64,000 nt of DNA from Nonomuraea aurantiaca (GTDB taxonomy: Bacteria; Actinomycetota; Actinomycetes; Streptosporangiales; Streptosporangiaceae). Numbering within the stretch: the stretch's first letter is position 1; each line of letters starts with the position of its first letter. A program made the translations under genes and the position numbers. Shown piece after piece: positions 34,884-42,630 of this stretch. A model generated the notes under the pieces. It saw only the letters and a list, made by a program, of their open reading frames with translations, was not told the origin of the DNA and did no database searches. The stretch covers positions 62,001 to 126,000 of the forward strand of contig NZ_JAIWNB010000012.1 in the NCBI RefSeq assembly GCF_020215705.1, written 5' to 3'.

Positions 34884-36503
34884 TCAGCCCTTCTTGACCC
34901 GGGCGTCGGCGACCAGCCGGAGCAGGTTGCCGTAGCCCTCGGTGGCGTACAGGCTCGGGCTGACCCCGTCGGCGCGATAGGCGATCGTGGCCGGGCGGGT
35001 GACCAGCGGGATCATCTGCGCGTCGGTGTCCACCTTGGCGCACACCGCGGCCAGCGCCTTGTCGCGCTCGGCGCCCGCCGGGGTCTCCGTCGCGGCGGCG
35101 ATCAGCGTGTTGAGATCCTTGTCGGCCTGCATGAAGCCCGCGTTGAAGCCGGCGACGTCGGGGTTCCACCAGGTGGTGACCATGCCGGGGTCGGCGTATC
35201 CGGCGAACCACGACAGCGCCGCGTCGAAGGTCGCGGGCACCTTGCCGTACACCTTGCCCGCCCAGCTCGCCTCGTCCATCTGCTCGATCTTGACGGTGAC
35301 GCCGGCCTGCTGGAGGTTCTGCTGGATCACCTGGGCGACGGCGGGGGCCGGCTCGGTGGAGTAGATGCTGAGCGTGAACGACAGGTTCGCGATGCCCGCC
35401 TGGGCGAGCAGTTCCTTGGCCTTCGCGGCGCCGCCGGCGGTGGCCGAGGGCAGCGTGGCCGGGTCGCAGGCGCCGGGCAGGCCGGCGGGGGTGACGCCGG
35501 TGGGCTTGCCCTGGCCGCCGAGCGCCACTTCGGCCATCTGCTTGCGGTCCAGCGCCATGTTCAGCGCCTGCCGGACCCGGGGGTCGGCGAACTTGGGGTT
35601 CTTGGAGTTGAGCATCAGGTAGTAGAAGTCGGTGGTGGCCTGGGTGGCGACCTTGACGTTCGCGGCGCCGGCCAGCATCGCGGCGGAGTCGACGTTGCCC
35701 AGGGCGGCCAGGGCGGAGCTGCCGTTCTGCACGGCGGCGACGCGGGCGGCCTCCTCGGGCGCGATCGTGACGGTCAGGCTGTCGGCGGCCGGCTTTCCCT
35801 TGTCCCAGTAATGCTCATTGCGGGCGAAATTCCAGGACACGTCCTGGCGGTGCGCCTGCACCTTGAACGGCCCGGTGCCCAGCATCTCCTTGGCCGGGTC
35901 GAGCGTCTTCGCCTCGATCTCCTTCATCGGCAGGATCGCGGCCGGCACGTTGGCCAGCGCCGCCAGGAACGGCGTGTACGGCTTGGCCAGCGTGACCTTG
36001 ACCGTGGCCGCGTCGACCTTGGCCACCTTCTCGACCGGGCCGAGCTGCCCCCGCCACACCGACTTGGCGGCCAGCAGCCGCTTCAGGCTGCCCACCACGT
36101 CGTCGGCGGTCATCTCCCTGCCGTTGGAGAAGGCGACGCCCTTGCGCAGGTGGAACACGTACGTGGTCGGATCGGGGTTGTCCCAGCTCTCGGCGAGCCG
36201 CGGCTGCGGGCTGAAGTCGGGCCCCACGGTGACCAGCGTCTCGTAGACCAGCGACATCAGCTGCCAGGAGGTGGCCACGTCGGCCAGCTGCGGGTCGAGC
36301 CCGGTCGCCGCGCCGCTGTCGATGTGCACCGCGACGTTGAGCGCGCCGCCCGCGGGCAGCTTGCCGTCGGCCACGGCCAGGTAGCCGGGGGCGGCGGCCG
36401 AGCCGGTCGCCGCGGCGCCCGGCGGGGCCGCTTCCATGCCGCCGCCGCAGGCGGAGGTGGCCAACACGACCGCCGCGACGCTACCGGCCAGTCTGTATCG
36501 CAT
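34884..36503 (-). CDS. Peptide/amine-type ABC solute-binding lipoprotein (SBP family 5)
   Basis: Large binding protein (539 aa) of the transporter. Lipobox ATSAC with Cys19. Family 5 signatures: LAESWDNPDPTTYVFHLRKG, FSNGREMTADDVVGSLKR, and DPRVRQALNMALDRKQMAE. Such proteins bind peptides, opines or other amide compounds. It comes 12 bp after the copper amine oxidase gene. The ligand is unknown; operon context points to an amine- or amide-bearing compound. Confidence 0.94.
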   Translation of the reverse strand: MRYRLAGSVAAVVLATSACGGGMEAAPPGAAATGSAAAPGYLAVADGKLPAGGALNVAVHIDSGAATGLDPQLADVATSWQLMSLVYETLVTVGPDFSPQPRLAESWDNPDPTTYVFHLRKGVAFSNGREMTADDVVGSLKRLLAAKSVWRGQLGPVEKVAKVDAATVKVTLAKPYTPFLAALANVPAAILPMKEIEAKTLDPAKEMLGTGPFKVQAHRQDVSWNFARNEHYWDKGKPAADSLTVTIAPEEAARVAAVQNGSSALAALGNVDSAAMLAGAANVKVATQATTDFYYLMLNSKNPKFADPRVRQALNMALDRKQMAEVALGGQGKPTGVTPAGLPGACDPATLPSATAGGAAKAKELLAQAGIANLSFTLSIYSTEPAPAVAQVIQQNLQQAGVTVKIEQMDEASWAGKVYGKVPATFDAALSWFAGYADPGMVTTWWNPDVAGFNAGFMQADKDLNTLIAAATETPAGAERDKALAAVCAKVDTDAQMIPLVTRPATIAYRADGVSPSLYATEGYGNLLRLVADARVKKG

Positions 36504-36515
36504 GACGCCTCATCT

Positions 36516-38420
36516 CTAGTGACAGGAGCCCTGGCTGCTCGGCGGGACGTCGAGCGTGGGGTTGCGATCGAAGAACCCGACGGGCTTCAGGGTGAACCCG
36601 CACGTGTCGACGGGCATGATCGGCCAGTCTTCGGTACGGGGGAAATGGGTCAGCCCGAACGTGTGCCACAGCACGATGTCCTGGCCGTCGATGTCGCGGT
36701 CCGCGGCCGTGTACGCGGGCAGCCCGGCGCCACCCGGATGCTGATTGACCAGGTCACCAGCCGGATAGCGCTCCCGGGGATGGTACCTGGTGACCCAGAG
36801 ATGGCTGGTGGCGAACTCCGCCCTGGCCCGGATCGAGGAGTTCTCGTGGGCGAGCAGGGTGGGCAGGCCCTCGGGGTGCAGCGCGTAGCCGACGGGCTCG
36901 CCCAGGCGGTTGGTCACCTCCGGGTTGACCACGTGCCAGGTCCGGCCCGTGGCCAGGTCGGCGTCGCGCCGGCCCTGCGCCTCGGTGCGCAGCCTGGTGG
37001 CCTTGCGGCCGAAGGCGTTGCCGTACGGGTTGCGCTCGTCCATGGGCAGGCGTACGACCTCCACCTCGTCCACCGCGTTGGCCGGGCCGTCGACCATCAT
37101 GTCCAGCCGCGCGGAGAACAGGTGCTGGTGGTAGGGCGCCGCCAGCCCCGGCGCCACCTGCGAGCCGTACGGCGCGGCCCGCTCGTCGTAGGCGCCGGTG
37201 AACACGATGCCGGTGGCCTTGACCTCCAGCTCGATGGTGCCGTCCAGGTAGAGGTACCAGTAGAAGCCGTAGTCGTAGTTGCCGACGGTGACGAAGAAGG
37301 AGATCACCAGCCGCCGCTGCCTGCGCGTCTCGCGGGAGTCGTTGGCCGGGTCGGTGTGCTTCCACAGCACGCCGTAGTCCTCCTCGTGCATGCAGATCGC
37401 GTTCGGCAGCACCTTGGGCGAGCCGTCGCCGCCGGTGACGGTGACGTCGAAGTAGGTGATCTCGCCCAGGCAGTCGCAGCCCAGCTCCAGCGCGTTGGCC
37501 AGCTTGCCGAGCTGGTATTCGCCGGTGTCGAAGTAGTTCTGCCAGAACCGGACCGGGCTCGGGTCCCCGTACGGCACCAGCATCTCGGCCACCGACGCCC
37601 GGTAGACGATCGGCCGGCCGTCGAAGCCGATCTGGTGCAGGACCAGGCCCTCGCGCATGTCGTAGCCGAGGCGGACGTTCCACTTCTCCCAGGTGACGAG
37701 GTTGCCGTCGATGCCGAAGCTGGGACCCTCCGGCTGGGTGATGTGGATCGGGCGCTGGCTGGTGCGGTGCTCGCGCTCCAGGTGGTAGTCGCCCGCCTCG
37801 GCGGGGATGGGCAGCACGCCGGTGTCGACGATCTCGACCACCACGCCCTTGAGCAGGTCGACGAAGGCCACCAGGCCGTCGATCGGGTGCGCCCAGGGCA
37901 GGCTCTCCTCGGTCGGCCGCAGGTGGGCCAGCACGCGGGCGATCCGCCTGCCCTCCTCGCCCGGCAGGCCGTAGCTGCCCGCCGACAGGGCGGCGAGCCA
38001 CACCAGGGCCGTGTCGTCCAGGCCGCGCCGGGCCAGCGCCGCGGCCCAGCCGGCGTCGGCGCCGAGCACCCGCCTGACCAGCTCGTGCTCCTCGTCCAGC
38101 ATGGGGACCTGGCCGTCGGTGATCGGGTCGATCGGCCGGCGCTCGGCCACGCGTCCCTCGGTGAGCGAGACGACGACGTCCTGCGCCTGCTCGGTCGCCA
38201 GGTCGAGCACGAGGGCGCGGGCCCGCCGGGCAGCGGGCGCTTCGCCGAGCACGGCCTCCTTCGGGGGCTCCTCGATCCCGAGGTAGGCCACCCGGCCGGT
38301 GGCGGCCAGCACGCCGTCGTCCGCCATGATCCGCCTGGCGTCCTCGATCTCCTCCGCGCTGAGCGGGTCGAGCGGATGAGACCGCTCCCCGACTCCGAGA
38401 ACCCGCCGTCCAGCTGCCAT
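36516..38420 (-). CDS. Copper/TPQ primary-amine oxidase
   Basis: Converts R-CH2-NH2 to the aldehyde with release of ammonia and hydrogen peroxide (634 aa). The self-derived cofactor tyrosine is Tyr382 in VGNYDYGFYW (consensus N-Y-D/E), the base is Asp298 in YFDTGEYQ, copper ligands are His431 and His433 (HQH), and a third His lies toward the C-terminus. No signal peptide, so probably cytoplasmic. The ATG 38420 is preferred to upstream ATGs because the palindromic operator lies at 38441-38458. It heads a nine-gene operon with the peptide-type transporter and amide hydrolases. Confidence 0.93.
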   Translation of the reverse strand: MAAGRRVLGVGERSHPLDPLSAEEIEDARRIMADDGVLAATGRVAYLGIEEPPKEAVLGEAPAARRARALVLDLATEQAQDVVVSLTEGRVAERRPIDPITDGQVPMLDEEHELVRRVLGADAGWAAALARRGLDDTALVWLAALSAGSYGLPGEEGRRIARVLAHLRPTEESLPWAHPIDGLVAFVDLLKGVVVEIVDTGVLPIPAEAGDYHLEREHRTSQRPIHITQPEGPSFGIDGNLVTWEKWNVRLGYDMREGLVLHQIGFDGRPIVYRASVAEMLVPYGDPSPVRFWQNYFDTGEYQLGKLANALELGCDCLGEITYFDVTVTGGDGSPKVLPNAICMHEEDYGVLWKHTDPANDSRETRRQRRLVISFFVTVGNYDYGFYWYLYLDGTIELEVKATGIVFTGAYDERAAPYGSQVAPGLAAPYHQHLFSARLDMMVDGPANAVDEVEVVRLPMDERNPYGNAFGRKATRLRTEAQGRRDADLATGRTWHVVNPEVTNRLGEPVGYALHPEGLPTLLAHENSSIRARAEFATSHLWVTRYHPRERYPAGDLVNQHPGGAGLPAYTAADRDIDGQDIVLWHTFGLTHFPRTEDWPIMPVDTCGFTLKPVGFFDRNPTLDVPPSSQGSCH

Positions 38421-38440
38421 CCGGCTTTCCGTCCCTTCCT

Positions 38441-38458
38441 TGCCGGAACGTTCCGGCA
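38441..38458. promoter_or_regulatory. Perfect palindromic LacI-type operator
   Basis: TGCCGGAACGTTCCGGCA is an 18-bp perfect palindrome centred on CG. It is located 21 bp before the amine oxidase start and 98 bp before the divergent LacI gene. It is the obvious site for that repressor, controlling the amine/amide operon and possibly itself. Confidence 0.75.
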
Positions 38459-38555
38459 TGCGGGCCAACATACTTCCGCCTCAGGACGAGGACAAGACCT
38501 TTGGCCAGGTCGATACATGGCGGAAACAGATCGACTGGGGCGCTAGCATCGGGGC

Positions 38556-39551
38556 GTGCGCGCAGACGAGCCGGCCACTATCCTCACGGTCGCCAAGACG
38601 GCAGGGGTCTCCAAGACGACCGCGTCCGACGCGCTCAGGGGGTCCGGCCGGGTGTCGGAGGAGACCAGGGCCAGGGTGATGGAGGCCGCCGACGCGCTCG
38701 GCTACGTACCCAACGGGTCGGCCAGGCACCTGCGCCGGGCGAGCACCGGCACCATCGGCCTGCACGTGCCGGAGGTGCTCACCCGCTCGTCCTACTACAT
38801 GTCGTTCGTGTTCGGGGTGGTGCAGGGGGCGGCCGACAACGACTACGACGTCACGCTGATCACCTCGGGCCGCCGCACCCCGCGCGTCGACGGTCTCGTG
38901 CTCGGCGACCCCCTGGGGGACGACCCGATCGTGGCCAAGCTCATGGACACCGGCCTGCCCACGGTCACCTGCGAACGCTTCACCGGCACCGGCCGGGCCG
39001 ACGGCGTGGTCCGCTCCGAACACGCCGAGATGCTGGGCCGCCTGATGGACCACCTGCGCGCCTCCGGCGCGACCCGTCCCGCGCTCATCGTGGCCGGCGA
39101 CGTGAGCGACTGGGCCGCCTCCGTGCACCGGGGCTTCCGTGACTGGTGCACCCGGCACGGCGTGGACCCGCTGGTCCGTACGGTCCCCTTCGACTGCCCG
39201 GCGGGCGAGGTCCACCAGGCCGCCCGCGAGCTGCTGGCGCTGGAGCCGCGCATCGACGCGCTGGTGTGCGGGCCCGCCGGCTCGGCCACGGACCTGCTGC
39301 CCCTCCTGCGCGAGGACGGAAGCGACCTGCGTCGCGAGGGGGGTGGCCACCTGCTGCTCGCGTCGTGCGTCGACAGCCCCGCCATGCAGCTGGCCGACCC
39401 GCCCATCACCGCCATCGACCTGCGCCCCAGGGAGGCGGGGGTACGGTGCGCGGAGCTACTGTTCGACCTGCTGTCGGGCACGGCTTCGGCGGGGACGGAG
39501 CGTATCCATCCCATCGAGCTCACCCTGCGAGCCTCCACGCGGGGTTCATGA
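38556..39551 (+). CDS. LacI-family regulator of the amine oxidase operon
   Basis: Repressor of 331 aa with the HTH TVAKTAGVSKTTASDALRGS (about residues 11-30), hinge GSARHLRRAS, and a ligand-binding core. GTG start at 38556. It is transcribed away from the amine oxidase operon across a 135-bp gap holding the palindromic operator. A LacI-type sensor is less usual for amine catabolism than for sugars, which makes the effector an open question. Confidence 0.92.
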   Translation: MRADEPATILTVAKTAGVSKTTASDALRGSGRVSEETRARVMEAADALGYVPNGSARHLRRASTGTIGLHVPEVLTRSSYYMSFVFGVVQGAADNDYDVTLITSGRRTPRVDGLVLGDPLGDDPIVAKLMDTGLPTVTCERFTGTGRADGVVRSEHAEMLGRLMDHLRASGATRPALIVAGDVSDWAASVHRGFRDWCTRHGVDPLVRTVPFDCPAGEVHQAARELLALEPRIDALVCGPAGSATDLLPLLREDGSDLRREGGGHLLLASCVDSPAMQLADPPITAIDLRPREAGVRCAELLFDLLSGTASAGTERIHPIELTLRASTRGS

Positions 39552-40244
39552 CGCGCTCTCGGCGTCGTGAACGACCAGGGCGAGCTGGACCCGGTTGTCC
39601 AGAGCCGCCTTGGTGAGGATGCGCGAGATGTAGCCCTTGACGGTGCCGACGCTCATGTGCAGCTCGGCGGCGATGACCGCGTTCGGCTTGCCCTGACCCA
39701 CCGCCAGCGCCACCTCGCGCTCCCGCTCGCTGAGCCGCGCCAAGATCGTCCGGGCGTCGGCCCGGCGCTGGTTCTCCTCCTCGGGCACCAGGTGGGCGAT
39801 CAGCCGCCGGGTGACGCTCGGGGACAGGATCGGCTCGCCGTCCACGACCCGGCGGATGGCATCGACGATCCCCTCCGGCGGGGTGTCCTTGAGCAGGAAC
39901 CCGCCGGCCCCCGCCCGCAGCGCCCGGAACACGTGCTCATCGGCGTCGAACGTGGTGAGCATGACCACCTCGGGAGCCTGGGGCCGGCTACGCAGCCGCC
40001 GGGTCGCCTCGATGCCGTCGAGCCCGGACATGCGGATGTCCATCAGCACCACGTCGGGAGCATGCGCGTCGACTGCGGCCGCCACCTCCCCACCATCGGC
40101 CACAGCCCCTACCACCTGGAGGTCGGCCGCGCCTTTGAGCATCAACGTCAGACCGGTGCGGACGAGCGCGTCGTCGTCGACGATCAGCACCCGGATCGAC
40201 GGCCGGAACGCCGACGGCGGCTGCGGCTCACTCACACCGGCCAT
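39546..40244 (-). CDS. Two-component response regulator, NarL/LuxR type
   Basis: Receiver domain with phospho-acceptor Asp69 (VVLMDIRMS) and the acidic pair near IVDDDALV, followed by a LuxR-type HTH (LSEREREVALAVGQGKPNAV). About 232 aa. The ATG at 40244 and a GTG at 40235, which overlaps the kinase stop as GTGA, are both possible starts. Its 3' end overlaps the convergent LacI gene by 6 bp. It is encoded with its kinase and probably controls the adjacent membrane protein. Confidence 0.93.
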   Translation of the reverse strand: MAGVSEPQPPSAFRPSIRVLIVDDDALVRTGLTLMLKGAADLQVVGAVADGGEVAAAVDAHAPDVVLMDIRMSGLDGIEATRRLRSRPQAPEVVMLTTFDADEHVFRALRAGAGGFLLKDTPPEGIVDAIRRVVDGEPILSPSVTRRLIAHLVPEEENQRRADARTILARLSEREREVALAVGQGKPNAVIAAELHMSVGTVKGYISRILTKAALDNRVQLALVVHDAESAS

Positions 40245-41452
40245 GGTAACCACGCCACCAGCCGGAACCCGCCATCCACCACCGGCCCGCACTCAAGCCG
40301 CCCACCCGCCAGCGCCGCCCGCTCCGCCAACCCGGCCAGCCCCGCCCCCGCCCCGGTCGTCCCGAGGTCGGCTCCGGACACGCCTCCGGCGATCCCCGCA
40401 TCCGGGGCCGATGAAGTCGTTCCGCCGGGCGACGGATTGTGCACCTCGACCCGCAGCTCGGCACCCGCCGTACCGGACAGGACGACCGTGACCGGCTGGC
40501 CGGGCGCGTGCTTGCGCGCGTTCGTGAGCCCCTCCTGGAGGATGCGGTAAGCGGCGCGCCCGGTGACATCCGGTAGGTCGGTCAGCCGGACCCCGTGATC
40601 GCGCAGCTCCACCCGCATCCCGGCGCTCCGGGACTCCGCCACGAGCGACGCGAGATCCGGACGGCCGGGCGACAGCGAGCCGTCTTCGGACGGCGGCGCC
40701 TCGCGAAGCACCGAGATCACCGCCCGCAGCTCCTCCAGCGCCAGGCGCGCGCTCGACCGGATCACCCCCGCCGCGTCGGCCACCTCCCCCGGCGTGGCGC
40801 CCGCGTTGAACTCCAGCGCCCCCGCGTGCACCGCCAGCAACGACAGCCGGTGGGCGAGCACGTCGTGCATCTCCCGCGCGATGCCGATCCGCTCGGCCCG
40901 GCGCGCCTCTTCGGCCCGCAGCCGCTGGTCGGCCTCGGCCCGGCGGGCCCGCTCGGCCAGCGACAGCACCAGCTCCCGCCGCGTGCGCGCCAGCATCCCC
41001 CAGCCGGTCAGCGCCCCACCGAACAGCACCGCCACCAGCGCCCACACCGGATAGGGCGCCAGCCCCGGCGGCCGCCAGGCGAACCTGCCCAGCGTCGCGG
41101 CCACGCCCGCCACCCCCACCGCGATCGCGGCGAGCGGCCTTCGGTAGAGGGCCACGATCAGTGTGGCGATCCCCGCCGCCACCGAGGCGGCCGCGGCGGG
41201 CACCGACAGCGCGATGACGGCCAGCCCCACGGTCACCGGCCACCTGCGGCACAACCACAGCCCCGCACAGGCCAGAGCGCCGCCCGCCATGTCGGCCACC
41301 AGATACCAGTCCGGCGTGCCGCCCGTCAGATCGCCCCAGACGACCCCGACCGCTCCGGCGAGCGCGAGCATGAACCCACCCGCCCCGACCGCCCAGTCGC
41401 GCCGCGACCGAATCCAGCCGGGCCGTACGTCTTCCGCACCGGCCACGAACAT
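40232..41452 (-). CDS. Two-component sensor histidine kinase, NarL-partner (HisKA_3) type
   Basis: Membrane sensor of 406 aa: four or five hydrophobic segments in residues 20-155, a coiled arginine-rich linker, phospho-acceptor His196 in REMHDVLAHRLS, N box LTNARKHA and G box GAGAGLAGLAERA. The HATPase region carries a Gly/Ala-rich insert before the G box. The ATG at 41452 was selected because the longer frame upstream overlaps the divergent promoter. There is no extracellular domain, so it may sense the membrane state. Confidence 0.93.
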   Translation of the reverse strand: MFVAGAEDVRPGWIRSRRDWAVGAGGFMLALAGAVGVVWGDLTGGTPDWYLVADMAGGALACAGLWLCRRWPVTVGLAVIALSVPAAAASVAAGIATLIVALYRRPLAAIAVGVAGVAATLGRFAWRPPGLAPYPVWALVAVLFGGALTGWGMLARTRRELVLSLAERARRAEADQRLRAEEARRAERIGIAREMHDVLAHRLSLLAVHAGALEFNAGATPGEVADAAGVIRSSARLALEELRAVISVLREAPPSEDGSLSPGRPDLASLVAESRSAGMRVELRDHGVRLTDLPDVTGRAAYRILQEGLTNARKHAPGQPVTVVLSGTAGAELRVEVHNPSPGGTTSSAPDAGIAGGVSGADLGTTGAGAGLAGLAERAALAGGRLECGPVVDGGFRLVAWLPWPV

Positions 41453-41583
41453 GACCGCTGATGCTAGCCCGCCACCGACCCGTGCGTAAGCAACCAAAGT
41501 CACAGCCGGAAGACGACCAAGGCTGCCATGGAGCGGCCTTCCGGGAGCAGCGGTGGTCACCCCTCGCGCGGCACCGTGGCCGC

Positions 41584-42630
41584 ATGACCACAACAGACTC
41601 CAGCGGACGCCGCCGGTGGGCCGCGCTGCTGCTCGCGGTGATCACCCCGATCGTCGCCGAGCTCACCCTGGGCAACCCGCCCCTGAGCCAGATCTGGCTG
41701 ATGCTCCTGTGGGTGCCGATCTACGGCGCGGGCACCGTGCTGATCCGCGAGCTGGTACGCCGGCGCGGCGCGGGCTGGCTCTCGATCCTCCTGCTCGGGA
41801 TCGCGTACGGCATCGTCGAGGAGGGCCTGGCGTTGCAGGCAATCAGCAGCCCCACCCTGTACGGCGTCGCCGGGTGGGCGCCCAGGATCCTCGGGCTGAA
41901 CAGCGCGTACACCGAGCTCAACCTCCCCTACCACGCCGTGTTCAGTGTGGCGCTGCCGATCCTGCTGGTCGACCTGGTGTTCCCAGGTCTGCGGGACCGG
42001 CCGTATCTGAAGCGGACCGGGCTGGTGGTGACCGGGGTGGTGTTCGTGCTGGGCGGGGCGCTGCTGCGGGTGAGCGTGACGAGCTTCATCGACCCCGGAT
42101 ACCAGGCGCCGATCCCGGTGGTGGCAGGCTGCCTGGCTGCCGTGGCACTGCTCGCGGTGCTGGCACTGCGCGTCGTCCCCCGCGCCTCGTACCTAGTTCC
42201 CAGCACATCGCAGACGGCACGGCACTCATCGGCTGCCGGTACGGGCGCGGTGCCCGGTTCGTGGAGCGTGACGGCTTTCGGGGGGATCGTCGCGTTCGGC
42301 TATCTCGCGCTCCTGTTCCCCTTCGGCGGCGCCACGCAGCCCGCCTTCACCCGGGGCAACTGGGTGGTGGTGCCGATGCTGGCCGCCGCCGCCCTCGCGG
42401 TGGTCGCATGGTGGCTGGTCCGCCGCTGGACGACGAGCGGCGCGTGGACCGACCGGCACAGCCTCGCGCTGGCCGGCGGGGCGCTGGTGGCGCACACCGC
42501 CTTCGGAGTGCTGGCCAACGCCGCGACCCTCACCGAGCGGGCCGAACTGACGGCGCTCGGGCTGGTCATGATCGGCCTGCTGGCACTGCTCGGCCGCCAC
42601 ACGCCAGTGCCGGGACTTATCCGAAAGTGA
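41584..42630 (+). CDS. Multi-pass membrane protein of unknown function
   Basis: Protein of 348 aa with about nine to ten hydrophobic segments. An early GIAYGIVEEGLALQ contains the EE pair and surrounding hydrophobic helix reminiscent of CPBP-type membrane proteases, but the later His motifs are not obvious, so I do not assign it. It is divergent from the two-component system (131-bp gap), suggesting control by it. Its 3' end overlaps the convergent GH3 gene by 14 bp. Confidence 0.75.
   Translation: MTTTDSSGRRRWAALLLAVITPIVAELTLGNPPLSQIWLMLLWVPIYGAGTVLIRELVRRRGAGWLSILLLGIAYGIVEEGLALQAISSPTLYGVAGWAPRILGLNSAYTELNLPYHAVFSVALPILLVDLVFPGLRDRPYLKRTGLVVTGVVFVLGGALLRVSVTSFIDPGYQAPIPVVAGCLAAVALLAVLALRVVPRASYLVPSTSQTARHSSAAGTGAVPGSWSVTAFGGIVAFGYLALLFPFGGATQPAFTRGNWVVVPMLAAAALAVVAWWLVRRWTTSGAWTDRHSLALAGGALVAHTAFGVLANAATLTERAELTALGLVMIGLLALLGRHTPVPGLIRK

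Noticed and set aside
41506..41544. CCGGAAG/CTTCCGG inverted repeat between the kinase and membrane protein genes
   Set aside because: Seven-base arms separated by 25 bp in GC-rich DNA are likely by chance; not listed as an operator.
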